Shown here: positions 49,147-56,838 of the stretch, piece after piece | Numbering within the stretch: position 1 is the stretch's first letter | How the letters are laid out: each line of letters begins with the position of its first letter | Source of the DNA: Hyphomonas sp. | GTDB taxonomy: Bacteria; Pseudomonadota; Alphaproteobacteria; Caulobacterales; Hyphomonadaceae | Assembly: GCA_017792365.1 (NCBI GenBank) | Contig: CP051229.1 | Span: 1,240,001 to 1,304,000 of the forward strand | Reading direction: 5' to 3' | Length of the DNA stretch: 64,000 nt | Position numbers and translations under genes: made by a program | The notes under the pieces: model-generated | Database searches by the model: none | What the model was told of the DNA's origin: nothing | The model's input: the letters and a program-made list of their open reading frames with translations, nothing else

Positions 49147-49569
49147 ATGAGCACGCCGCCGCCCATCGCCTCCATTGCGTCCGAAATCCGCGACGAGTTC
49201 GACTTCCTTGACGACTGGGAGGCCCGCTTCCAGCACATCATCGACATGGGCAAGGCATTGCCCCCGCTCGCCGACGCCGACTTTGCAGAAGAAAACAAGG
49301 TCCGCGGCTGCGCCTCACAGGTCTGGCTCATCGCCGAACCGACGGACGACAACCGCATCAATTTCCGCGGCGCATCGGACGCAATGATCGTCTCCGGCCT
49401 CGTCGGCATCCTGCTCAGGCTCTATTCCGGCCAGAAGGCCGAAGACATCTCCAGCTTCGAGGCGGAGCAATTCTTCGCCGACATCGGCGTCTCCGAGGCC
49501 CTGACGCCCCAACGCTCCAACGGCCTCACCTCGATGCTCGCCCGCATCCGAGCCGAAGCCGCCGCCTGA
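49147..49569 (+). CDS. sufE: SufE family sulfur acceptor protein
   Basis: A 140-residue SufE-like protein that takes persulfide sulfur from the cysteine desulfurase SufS and passes it to the SufBCD scaffold for iron-sulfur cluster assembly. The active-site Cys lies in KVRGCASQVWLI. The N-terminal IRDEFDFLDDWEARFQHIID and the later VSGLVGILLRLYSGQ match the family. No other suf gene is near. The start is placed at ATG 49147 by family length, although the frame is open further upstream. Confidence 0.92.
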   Translation: MSTPPPIASIASEIRDEFDFLDDWEARFQHIIDMGKALPPLADADFAEENKVRGCASQVWLIAEPTDDNRINFRGASDAMIVSGLVGILLRLYSGQKAEDISSFEAEQFFADIGVSEALTPQRSNGLTSMLARIRAEAAA

Positions 49570-49605
49570 CCATCTCGTGATCCCGAGCGCGCAATCCCAA
49601 TCCCC

Positions 49606-49653
49606 GTCATTCCGGGCGAAGGGGCAAAGCCCCGAAGACCCGGAACCCAGCCC
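49606..49653. repeat. Dispersed repeat, family B copy
   Basis: A near-identical copy of the 31985-32032 repeat: GTCATTCCGGGCGAAGGGGC, then AAAGCCCCGAAGACCCGGAA, then CCCAGCCC. The inner GGGGC-AAA-GCCCC hairpin is perfect. It lies 36 bases after sufE. Confidence 0.8.
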
Positions 49654-49743
49654 CCGCAGCAACTCAGCCCCCCGGCCCAGCCTCGCTCCGCCCCAAACTC
49701 TAAAGCCTCGCCATCCCCGGCGCATCCCGCTAAACCTCAGCGC

Positions 49744-50445
49744 ATGTGCGGAAAGTTCACCTACATGGCCACCTGGGCTGAAGTCGTCGACTTCTCCCAG
49801 CCGCTGACTGCCCGCCCCACCAACGCGCCGGAAGAAGCAGCAACCCCGATGCGCTTCGCCCCCGTCATGCTGCTCGACGACAATGGCGAACGCACATCCG
49901 CCGACATGCGCTGGGCCTTTTCCAAGCAAGCGAGGGGTCGCGACTACCCCGACCACATCCACGCCCGCGACGACAAGCTCCTCACCTCCCGGCTCTGGCG
50001 CCCCACGCCGAGACCCGGCGCGGCGTCCTCATCGTCTCCAGCTTCAACGAAGGCGAGGAAGTCCCGACCTACAAACCGGACCGCGTCACGCCGACCGGCA
50101 ACACCAAAACAATCCAGTGGACCATCCGCCCGAAAGACGGCGCACGTCTCGCCATCGCCGTCATCTACCGCGACCACGACACGCCCGATGGCCCCATCCG
50201 CGAATTCGTCATGTGCACAACCAAAGCAAACGAAGGCATCGCCCGCTTCGTCACCGCCGATCCCGACAAGCGCATGCCCGCCGTGCTGGAAGAGGCCGAC
50301 ATTCCCCTGGCTGGGCGAAACCGGCGCGCCCCTCGAAGATGTGATCGCGGCCCTCAGGACCTACGAAGACAACGGCGCATGGGACATGCGTCCCCAGTCA
50401 AAAGGCTCGCACGTATATAATAAGTGTCAGGGTTCGCTCCTCTGA
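49744..50445 (+). pseudogene. Divergent SRAP (SOS response-associated peptidase) domain protein, frameshifted twice
   Basis: Reconstructed, about 233 residues. It begins MCGKFTYMATWAE, keeping the catalytic Cys2 that cross-links to abasic sites in single-stranded DNA in the YedK/HMCES family. MRWAF, RGVLIVSSFNEGEEVPTY, EFVMCTTKAN and RMPAVLEE align to the fold. The usual active-site neighbours are not visible: the Asn of NARxE is replaced (IHARDD), the Glu of FYEW is not in its usual motif, and the His before RMP is missing (ADPDKRMP). The frame is lost near 50007 (one G missing) and regained near 50306. It may be a diverged or non-peptidase relative. Confidence 0.7.
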
Positions 50446-50640
50446 CAATCCCCATCGCCGGCACGCCGCCCAACACGCTCGCCAACCGCACGACGAAGCC
50501 CTCGCGCCCACAGGGAAAACGTCGCACTTGGTCCGGTTTTTCTGGAAATCCCTTTCCGGATCGGCCATCTAGGAAGGAATTGAACCCCTGCCCTGAGTCG
50601 AGCCACGACCGTCAGGAAGCGAGCAAGAGGAGGCGGACAA

Positions 50641-51219
50641 CTGATCTACCTGCCCGGCCTCGCCCTGTCGCTCGCCGCGCTCTGGTTCACCCTGTCGGGC
50701 GAAACCGGCGTCCTCTTCCTCTTCTTCGGCCTGCTCTCGGTGCTCGCCTCGATCTGGCTCGCCGCCCGCCTCGGCATCATCGACCGCGACGCCTCGCCCC
50801 GGCATCGCCTGCCGTCCCTGCTCGTCTACCATTTCTGGCTGCTCTGGCAGATCATCAAGTCGAACGTCGAGGTCATCTCCTCGGTGCTGAATCCGCGCAA
50901 GGAGATCACGCCGGCCACCGTCGATCTCGACCTCTCGTGCCGTTCGGATCTCGCGAAAACCACCTTCGCCAACTCCATCACCCTCACGCCGGGCACCGTC
51001 TCGATCGACATCGACAAGGGCGTGATGACCGTCCACGCCCTCCTCAAGACAAACGCCACGCCGCAGGCTTTCGCCGAGATGGAACGCCTCGCCTCGCGCG
51101 CCAGCGACGGCGCTGAGGGCGTCATCTCGCCGAACCGCCGGCTGGGCGAGCGCCGCGCGACAGGCGGCGTGCCCGGTCGCCGCCAGCCCGGACGCAACCA
51201 GCCCGAGCAGGAGGAGTAG
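50641..51219 (+). CDS. mrpE: Mrp-type cation/proton antiporter subunit E
   Basis: A MrpE/MnhE family membrane protein of about 192 residues. Hydrophobic segments LIYLPGLALSLAALWFTLSG and GVLFLFFGLLSVLASIWLAA are followed by VYHFWLLWQIIKSNVEVISS and the conserved soluble domain (NSITLTPGTVSIDIDKGVMT). No ATG, GTG or TTG fits the start of the first helix; CTG 50641 lies seven bases after AAGAGGAGG and is the likely start. The C-terminal tail is basic and Gly/Gln-rich. It is the first gene of the antiporter operon, ends four bases before mrpF, and contributes to the complex in the inner membrane. Confidence 0.85.
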   Translation: MIYLPGLALSLAALWFTLSGETGVLFLFFGLLSVLASIWLAARLGIIDRDASPRHRLPSLLVYHFWLLWQIIKSNVEVISSVLNPRKEITPATVDLDLSCRSDLAKTTFANSITLTPGTVSIDIDKGVMTVHALLKTNATPQAFAEMERLASRASDGAEGVISPNRRLGERRATGGVPGRRQPGRNQPEQEE

Positions 51220-51223
51220 GCCC

Positions 51224-51523
51224 ATGCTCCTCGGCGCAACCGCGGCGATCATGGTCGCAATGGTCCTGATGCTGGTCAGGGCCTTCATCGGCCCCAGCAA
51301 TTACGACCGCATCCTCGCGGCCAACTCCTTCGGCACCAAGGTTGTGCTCTTCATCGCGGTCATCGGCTACCTGTTCGGCCGCCCCGCCTATCTCGACATC
51401 GCGATCGTCTACGCGCTGATCAACTTCGTCACCACGATCGCGCTGATGAAGTTCTTCCGCTACCGCTCCCTGCAGGCATCGCTCTCCCACCGCCGCGTCG
51501 GCGAGGAGGCGCGCGATGGCTGA
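51224..51523 (+). CDS. mrpF: Mrp-type antiporter subunit F
   Basis: A 99-residue MrpF/MnhF protein with three membrane helices (LLGATAAIMVAMVLMLVRAF, VVLFIAVIGYLF, AIVYALINFVTTIALMKFF) and the conserved IGPSNYDRILAANSFGTKVV loop. It overlaps the mrpG start by eight bases. It is the MbhB-like small subunit in related hydrogenase complexes. Confidence 0.93.
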   Translation: MLLGATAAIMVAMVLMLVRAFIGPSNYDRILAANSFGTKVVLFIAVIGYLFGRPAYLDIAIVYALINFVTTIALMKFFRYRSLQASLSHRRVGEEARDG

Positions 51524-51902
51524 CGTGCTGTTCTGGATCGACCAGCTGGGCATGGCGCTGGCGCTCGCCGGCGGCATCCTCTCCGTCATCGGCTCGCTCG
51601 GCGTGCTGCGCTTCCCCGACCTCTACACCCGCCTGCACGCCGCCTCGATCACCGACACGGGCGCCGCCACGCTCATGCTGTTCGGCCTCGCCCTGATGGC
51701 TGGCTTTTCACAGGAAGCGCTGAAACTCCTCATCGCCTGGGCGTTCGTCATGCTGACCTCGCCCACGGCGTCCCACGCGCTCGCCAATGCGGCCTGGTCA
51801 TCCGGCCAAAAACCGAAACTCGGCGCCTTCAGCCTGATGTCCGGCAAGCGCGAACCCGCCGAAGCCGACACGGCCTCCGGAGAGAAGGGCGGCGCGCCAT
51901 GA
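51516..51902 (+). CDS. mrpG: Mrp-type antiporter subunit G
   Basis: A 128-residue MrpG/MnhG protein with three membrane segments and the family signature GSLGVLRFPDLYTRLHAASI then TDTGAATLMLFGLAL. The TSPTASHALANAAW motif near residue 82 is typical. The C-terminal extension (GQKPKLGAFSLMSGKREPAE) is polar. It overlaps the next gene by four bases. Confidence 0.93.
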   Translation: MADVLFWIDQLGMALALAGGILSVIGSLGVLRFPDLYTRLHAASITDTGAATLMLFGLALMAGFSQEALKLLIAWAFVMLTSPTASHALANAAWSSGQKPKLGAFSLMSGKREPAEADTASGEKGGAP

Positions 51903-52996
51903 CCGAATACGCACCGCATCTCGACACCAACACGATCGTCAATTTCGGCCTCCTCGCCATGCTGCTGGCGGTGCTCGTCGCCATCGTCCGCACCCGCTCG
52001 CTGCTCGCCGCCGTGCTCTTGATGGGCATCTACTCGCTGATCTCCGCCGTCTGGTTCGTCGTGCTGGACGCTGCCGACGTCGCCTTCACCGAGGCTGTCG
52101 TCGGCGCGGGCGTCTCCACCGCCTTCCTGCTCGGCGCCATACTGCTCACGCGCACCGAAAGCCTCACCAAGCGCTGGCAGGACATGGTCATGCCCGGCCT
52201 CGTCTGCGTCGGCGCAGGCGTGCTCCTCTTCTACGCCGCGCTCGACCTGCCGCTGTTCGGCGACCCATCCGCGCCGGCCAACGCCCATGTCGGACGCTTC
52301 TACATCGAAGAAACCAAGAACGATGTCGGCGTGCCCAACATCGTCACCGCCGTCCTCGCCTCCTATCGCGGCTTCGACACCCTCGGCGAAACCATCGTCG
52401 TATTCGCCGGCGGCATCGGCGTCGCCCTGATGCTCGGCTTCGGCGAACGCTCCATGGGCGATCTCCCGCCCGCCCTGCGCTCGCCCGTCATGGAGGCGCT
52501 GGCCGAAAGCGATCACCACGTCGTCCTGCGCTCGGTCGCCAAGCTCCTCATCCCCATCATCGCGCTCTACGCCTTCTACGTGCAGTTCCACGGCGAAGTC
52601 GGCGCGGGCGGGGGCTTCCAGGCCGGCGTCATCTTCGCGGTCGCGGTCATCCTCCACGCCCTGATCTTCGGTCTCGCCGACACGATGGACGCCATCCCGC
52701 CCGAACTGGCGCGCGCCTTCGCAGCGCTCGGCGTGCTCCTCTATTCCGGCGTCGGCGTCATCAACATGATCAACGGCGGCAACTTCCTCGACTACGACCA
52801 CCTCTTCCCGCTCGCCTTTGAAGCCGGCCTTCCCGGCTCCCACCTGTCCGGCGGCTACCACCACTGGGGCCAGCATTTCGGCATCATCATCATCGAACTC
52901 GGTGTCCTCTTCACCGTCGCCGCCACGATGATCGCGATGTTCTACGCCTTCGCAGGCCGCGCAGCCGACGTCGTCGGCGAAGGCGCGCGCGGATGA
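51899..52996 (+). CDS. mrpB: Mrp-type antiporter subunit B fused to DUF4040 (MbhD/E-like) domains
   Basis: A 365-residue membrane protein combining three modules. Residues 12-85 match DUF4040/MbhD (the C-terminal part of MrpA): LLAAVLLMGIYSLISAVWFV, DVAFTEAVVGAGVSTAFLLG. Residues 125-185 match MbhE: VPNIVTAVLASYRGFDTLGE then TIVVFAGGIGVALMLG. Residues 200-350 match MrpB: KLLIPIIALYAFYVQFHGEV, GGGFQAGVIFAVAVILHALI. The fusion explains the absence of a large classical MrpA elsewhere in the operon. It has about nine membrane helices. It overlaps both neighbours by four bases. Confidence 0.88.
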   Translation: MTEYAPHLDTNTIVNFGLLAMLLAVLVAIVRTRSLLAAVLLMGIYSLISAVWFVVLDAADVAFTEAVVGAGVSTAFLLGAILLTRTESLTKRWQDMVMPGLVCVGAGVLLFYAALDLPLFGDPSAPANAHVGRFYIEETKNDVGVPNIVTAVLASYRGFDTLGETIVVFAGGIGVALMLGFGERSMGDLPPALRSPVMEALAESDHHVVLRSVAKLLIPIIALYAFYVQFHGEVGAGGGFQAGVIFAVAVILHALIFGLADTMDAIPPELARAFAALGVLLYSGVGVINMINGGNFLDYDHLFPLAFEAGLPGSHLSGGYHHWGQHFGIIIIELGVLFTVAATMIAMFYAFAGRAADVVGEGARG

Positions 52997-53478
52997 GCAG
53001 CTTCGTCGGATACGCCAACTACTTCGCCGTCATCATCCTGATGATGGGCGGCCTCTACGTGATCTTCTCCACGAGCAACCTCATCAAGCGGATGATCGGC
53101 CTGTCGATCCTCCAGACCTCCGTGGGCCTGTTCTACATCACCACCTCGAAGGTTTTCGGCGGCACCGTCCCGATCCTCATCGACGAAGACGACCCCGCCC
53201 GCGCCGAGCTCGCCAGCCGCCTCGATCCGGCCTACTTCGAATCCGCAGCCTACGACGGCGTCGTCTACTCCAACCCGCTGCCGCACGTCCTCATCCTCAC
53301 CGCCATCGTCGTCGGCGTCGCCACGCTGGCTGTCGGCCTCGCCATCGCCGTGCGCGTCCGCGAAGCCTATGGCACCGTCGAACGCGAAGAGATCGAACGC
53401 AAGGATCGCATCCGTCACGCGCACGAATCCTACGAGGATGAACTCGACGAGACCGAAGCGTCGGAGGCCGACGCGTGA
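52993..53478 (+). CDS. mrpC: Mrp-type antiporter subunit C
   Basis: A 161-residue MrpC/MnhC protein, homologous to NuoK of complex I. Three membrane helices: NYFAVIILMMGGLYVIFS, RMIGLSILQTSVGLFYIT and HVLILTAIVVGVATLAVGLA. The conserved DPLPxALxLTAIVI motif appears as NPLPHVLILTAIVVG. The soluble loop (DEDDPARAELASRLDPAYFE) is longer than usual and the tail is strongly acidic. It overlaps the next gene by four bases. Confidence 0.92.
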   Translation: MSSFVGYANYFAVIILMMGGLYVIFSTSNLIKRMIGLSILQTSVGLFYITTSKVFGGTVPILIDEDDPARAELASRLDPAYFESAAYDGVVYSNPLPHVLILTAIVVGVATLAVGLAIAVRVREAYGTVEREEIERKDRIRHAHESYEDELDETEASEADA

Positions 53479-54998
53479 TCGACTTCACGAGCCTCATCGT
53501 CGCGCCGCCCGAACTCACGCGCCACGCCGCAGCCCTGCTCGTGCTCGGCCCGCTCGTGGCGTCGTGCGCCGCCGCCCTGTCGCCGAACGGGCGCTGGGCG
53601 TGGATCATCTCCTTCCTCGCCTCGGCCTTCTCCTTCTGGATGGCGCTGGCGCTGACCGGCGAAGTCGCGCGCGAAGGCGTCATCGTCTACGCCATGGGCG
53701 GGTTCGAACCGCCCTACGGCATCTCCTTCCGCATCGACTGGCTGGGCGCCATGTTCGCGCTGCTGCTGTCCAGCATGGCGATGATTGCCGCCGCCTATTC
53801 CGGCTACAGCCTCAACGCCGAAATCCTCGAAGGCAAACGCACGCTCTTCCAGGCGGGCTTCCTGCTCTGCCTCGCCGGCCTGCTCGGCATGACCTCCACG
53901 GGCGACGCCTTCAACGCCTTCGTCTTCCTCGAGATTTCCTCGATCGGCACCTATGCGCTGATCGGCGTCGGCGCCAGCCGCGACCGCCGCGCGCTGCCCG
54001 CCGCCTTCAACTACCTCATTCTCGGCACCGTCGGCGCAACCTTCTACGTCATCGGCGTCGGCTTCCTCTACGCCGCCGCCGGCACGCTCAACATGGCCGA
54101 CCTCGCCTCCCGCCTGCCCGCCCTCGAAGAGAGCAGGGCCGCCGAAGCGGGATTCGCCTTCATCATGGTCGGCCTCGGCCTCAAGGCGGCAATGTTCCCG
54201 CTCCACGGCTGGCTGCCCAGCGCCTACGCCCACGCGCCATCCCTGATGAACGTCTTCCTGTCGGCCACCGCCACCAAGGCCGCCGTCTACCTGATGGTCC
54301 GCTTCGCCTTCGACGTGTTCCCGCCCGACTCCATCATCGTCGAGCGCTTCATGATCTGGGTCATGGCCCCGCTCGCAGGCGTCGCCGCCATCGTCTGCTC
54401 CACGCAGGCGATCTTCCAGACCGAGCTGCGCCGCATCCTGGCCTTCTCCTCCGTCGCACAGGTCGGTTACATGATGCTGGCGATCGCCGTGGCCTCCGGA
54501 GCCGGCATCGCCGCAGGCCTGCTCCACCTCACCGCTCACGCCCTGATGAAGGCCGCACTCTTCATGGCCATCGGCGGCGTCACGCTATCCGTGACCGGCC
54601 TCCGCCTCTCCGACTTCAACGGCGCCGGACGCACCGCCCCGTGGACGATGACCCCCTTCGCCATCGCATCCTTCAGCCTCCTCGGCGTCCCGCTCACCAT
54701 GGGCTTCCTCACCAAGTGGCGCCTGATCGAAGCCATGCTCGGCGACGCCTACTACTGGGCCGTCGCCGTCATCGCGATCTCCTCGATCCTGTCGCTGTTC
54801 TACGTCGGCCGCATGCTGGAAGTCCTGTTCTTCCAGCCCGCCCAGACCGGCAAGAACCGCATCCGCGAAGCCCCGCTGGGCGCACTCATTCCGCTATGGG
54901 TCCTCACCGTCGCCACGATCTGGTTCGGCATCGACGGACGGATGGTTGAATACATCGCCGACAGCGCCGCCACAGCCGTTCTGGGAGGCGTCGAATGA
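53475..54998 (+). CDS. mrpD: Mrp-type antiporter subunit D, first copy
   Basis: A 507-residue proton-channel subunit of the NuoL/M/N family with about 14 membrane helices. The channel Glu lies in FNAFVFLEISSIGTYALIGV, the broken-helix Lys in VGLGLKAAMFPLHGWLPSAY, and a second Lys/His region in HLTAHALMKAALFMAIGG. It is probably part of the proton path. It is the first of three such subunits here and overlaps its neighbours by four bases on each side. Confidence 0.92.
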   Translation: MIDFTSLIVAPPELTRHAAALLVLGPLVASCAAALSPNGRWAWIISFLASAFSFWMALALTGEVAREGVIVYAMGGFEPPYGISFRIDWLGAMFALLLSSMAMIAAAYSGYSLNAEILEGKRTLFQAGFLLCLAGLLGMTSTGDAFNAFVFLEISSIGTYALIGVGASRDRRALPAAFNYLILGTVGATFYVIGVGFLYAAAGTLNMADLASRLPALEESRAAEAGFAFIMVGLGLKAAMFPLHGWLPSAYAHAPSLMNVFLSATATKAAVYLMVRFAFDVFPPDSIIVERFMIWVMAPLAGVAAIVCSTQAIFQTELRRILAFSSVAQVGYMMLAIAVASGAGIAAGLLHLTAHALMKAALFMAIGGVTLSVTGLRLSDFNGAGRTAPWTMTPFAIASFSLLGVPLTMGFLTKWRLIEAMLGDAYYWAVAVIAISSILSLFYVGRMLEVLFFQPAQTGKNRIREAPLGALIPLWVLTVATIWFGIDGRMVEYIADSAATAVLGGVE

Positions 54999-56479
54999 TC
55001 GAACCGTCCCAGCTCATCATGGCCGCGCTCGGCCTGCCGCTCCTCGCAGCCCTCGCAACCCACATCCTCGGCAAGATGCCCGACGCGCGCGATGTCATGA
55101 CGCTCGTCTTCGCCTCGCTTCTCGCCTTCACCTGCTGGCAGATCTACCAGAATGTCAGCGCAGGCGGATCGCCGGAATGGATCATCGGCGAGCCGCTCCC
55201 TGGCCTCGAACTCGGCTTCCGCCTCGAACCCCTGGGCGCGCTCTTCGCCGTGATGGCCGCCGGCCTCTGGGCCATCAACTCCGTCTTCGCCATCGGCTAC
55301 ATGCGCGGTGCCAATGAACGCGAGCAGACCCGCTTCTACATCTGCTTCGGCATCGCCCTGTTCGGTGCGATGGGCGTCGCGATGGCGGCCAACTTCTTCA
55401 CGCTTTTCATCTTCTACGAGATCCTCACGCTCTCGACCTATCCGCTCGTCGCGCACAAGGGTGACGCCGCAGCGAAGAAGGGCGGCCGCATCTACCTCAT
55501 CACCCTCGTCGGCGCCTCCATCTGCCTCCTGCTGCCAGGCCTGATCGGCGTCTTCGCCTTCTCCGGCACAACCGACTTCATCCCCGGCGGCGTGCTCGCA
55601 GGAAAAGTCGACCCGATCACCGCCAGCGTCCTGCTCGTCCTCATCGTCTTCGGCACCGGCAAGGCCGCGCTGATGCCGATCCACTTCTGGCTGCCGCGCG
55701 CCATGGTCGCGCCAACGCCGGTCTCCGCGCTCCTCCACGCCGTCGCCGTCGTCAAGGCGGGCGTCTTCACCCTGCTCAAGGTCTCAGCCTTCACCTTCGG
55801 CCCGGAAGTCATGCAGTCCGCGCCCGCAACGCAATACCTGCTCTGGCTCGCAGCCTTCTCGGTCGTCGCCGCCTCGCTCGTCGCCCTGCGCAAGGACGAA
55901 CTGAAGGCCCGCCTCGCCTGGTCCACCGTCGGCCAGCTCGCCTACATCACCTCCGCAGCCCTGCTGGCGTCCGGCACAGCCATCGCCGGCGGCGGCGTCC
56001 ACATGCTCACCCACGCCTACGGCAAGATCACGCTCTTCATGTGTGCCGGCGCGATCTACGTCGCCACCGGCTACAAGTACAGCCAGCTGCGCGGCCTCGG
56101 CCGCCAGATGCCGATCCTCTTCCTGGCGCTGCTCGCGGCCGCGCTCTCCGTCACCGGCCTGCCGCCCTTCGGCGGCATGTGGTCCAAATACATGCTGATC
56201 ACCTCCGCCTTCGAACTCGGCCAGCACGTCACCGCCTGGGCGCTCATCGCATCCTCGCTGCTTTCAGCCGCCTACCTCGTCCCGATCGCCATCATCGCCC
56301 TGATGCCGCCCGCCGGCGCGCCCTACCAGCCAGCGGAAATCCGCGCCGAGCCGATGGTCCGCCTCGCCGTCACCGCACTCACCGTCACGGCGATCGGCTC
56401 TTTCCTCCTGTTCTTCCTCGCCGATCCGGTCGCCGCCCGGCTCTCCGCCATCGGCCTGCCAGCGGGAGGCGTTGAATGA
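54995..56479 (+). CDS. Mrp-type antiporter subunit D-like, second copy
   Basis: A 494-residue NuoL/M/N-family proton-channel subunit with about 14 membrane helices. The key residues are visible: Glu in FTLFIFYEILTLSTYPLVAH, Lys in LIVFGTGKAALMPIHFWLPR and Lys in HMLTHAYGKITLFMCAGAIY. The His-Lys-Gly after the Glu helix differs from the first copy. It may replace part of MrpA. Four-base overlaps on both sides indicate translational coupling. Confidence 0.9.
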   Translation: MIEPSQLIMAALGLPLLAALATHILGKMPDARDVMTLVFASLLAFTCWQIYQNVSAGGSPEWIIGEPLPGLELGFRLEPLGALFAVMAAGLWAINSVFAIGYMRGANEREQTRFYICFGIALFGAMGVAMAANFFTLFIFYEILTLSTYPLVAHKGDAAAKKGGRIYLITLVGASICLLLPGLIGVFAFSGTTDFIPGGVLAGKVDPITASVLLVLIVFGTGKAALMPIHFWLPRAMVAPTPVSALLHAVAVVKAGVFTLLKVSAFTFGPEVMQSAPATQYLLWLAAFSVVAASLVALRKDELKARLAWSTVGQLAYITSAALLASGTAIAGGGVHMLTHAYGKITLFMCAGAIYVATGYKYSQLRGLGRQMPILFLALLAAALSVTGLPPFGGMWSKYMLITSAFELGQHVTAWALIASSLLSAAYLVPIAIIALMPPAGAPYQPAEIRAEPMVRLAVTALTVTAIGSFLLFFLADPVAARLSAIGLPAGGVE

Positions 56480-56838
56480 CCGGCGAAACTCCAAAGGCCG
56501 CCCCCCGCACACCCCGCGAGGGCGAAGAACATCCGCTCTCGCTCGTCCTGTTCGCACCCCTTCGCAGCGCGCAGACGCCCATCCTCTGGGGCCTCGTCAT
56601 CGCCGCCATAGCCGTCGCCGCCGCAGGCTTCTTCGTGAAGCCGGGCTACTACTTCCCGCTCGAATCCATACCGGTGATCTACGGCGTAGTCGGCGCCGCC
56701 GCCGTCGCCATCACGATCCTGCTCAGCATCCCCCTCGCCAGACTCCTTGGCCGCCCTGAAACCTTCTACGAGGACAGCAACAAGACCGCGCAACAGCAGG
56801 ACGAAGCCAAGGCAGGGGAGGCCACCCCCGATGCTTGA
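56476..56838 (+). CDS. Small two-helix membrane protein in the antiporter operon
   Basis: A 120-residue protein with two membrane helices (PILWGLVIAAIAVAAAGFFV and IPVIYGVVGAAAVAITILLS), a proline-rich cytoplasmic N-terminus and a charged tail (EDSNKTAQQQDEAKAGE). It overlaps both flanking D-type subunit genes, so it is made with the complex. No family name is recognised. It may be an accessory subunit. Confidence 0.75.
   Translation: MTGETPKAAPRTPREGEEHPLSLVLFAPLRSAQTPILWGLVIAAIAVAAAGFFVKPGYYFPLESIPVIYGVVGAAAVAITILLSIPLARLLGRPETFYEDSNKTAQQQDEAKAGEATPDA

Noticed and set aside
53430..54539. A 369-codon minus-strand frame inside the antiporter operon
   Set aside because: Shadow of mrpD. Its Asp/Glu/Gly-rich composition mirrors hydrophobic codons on the other strand.
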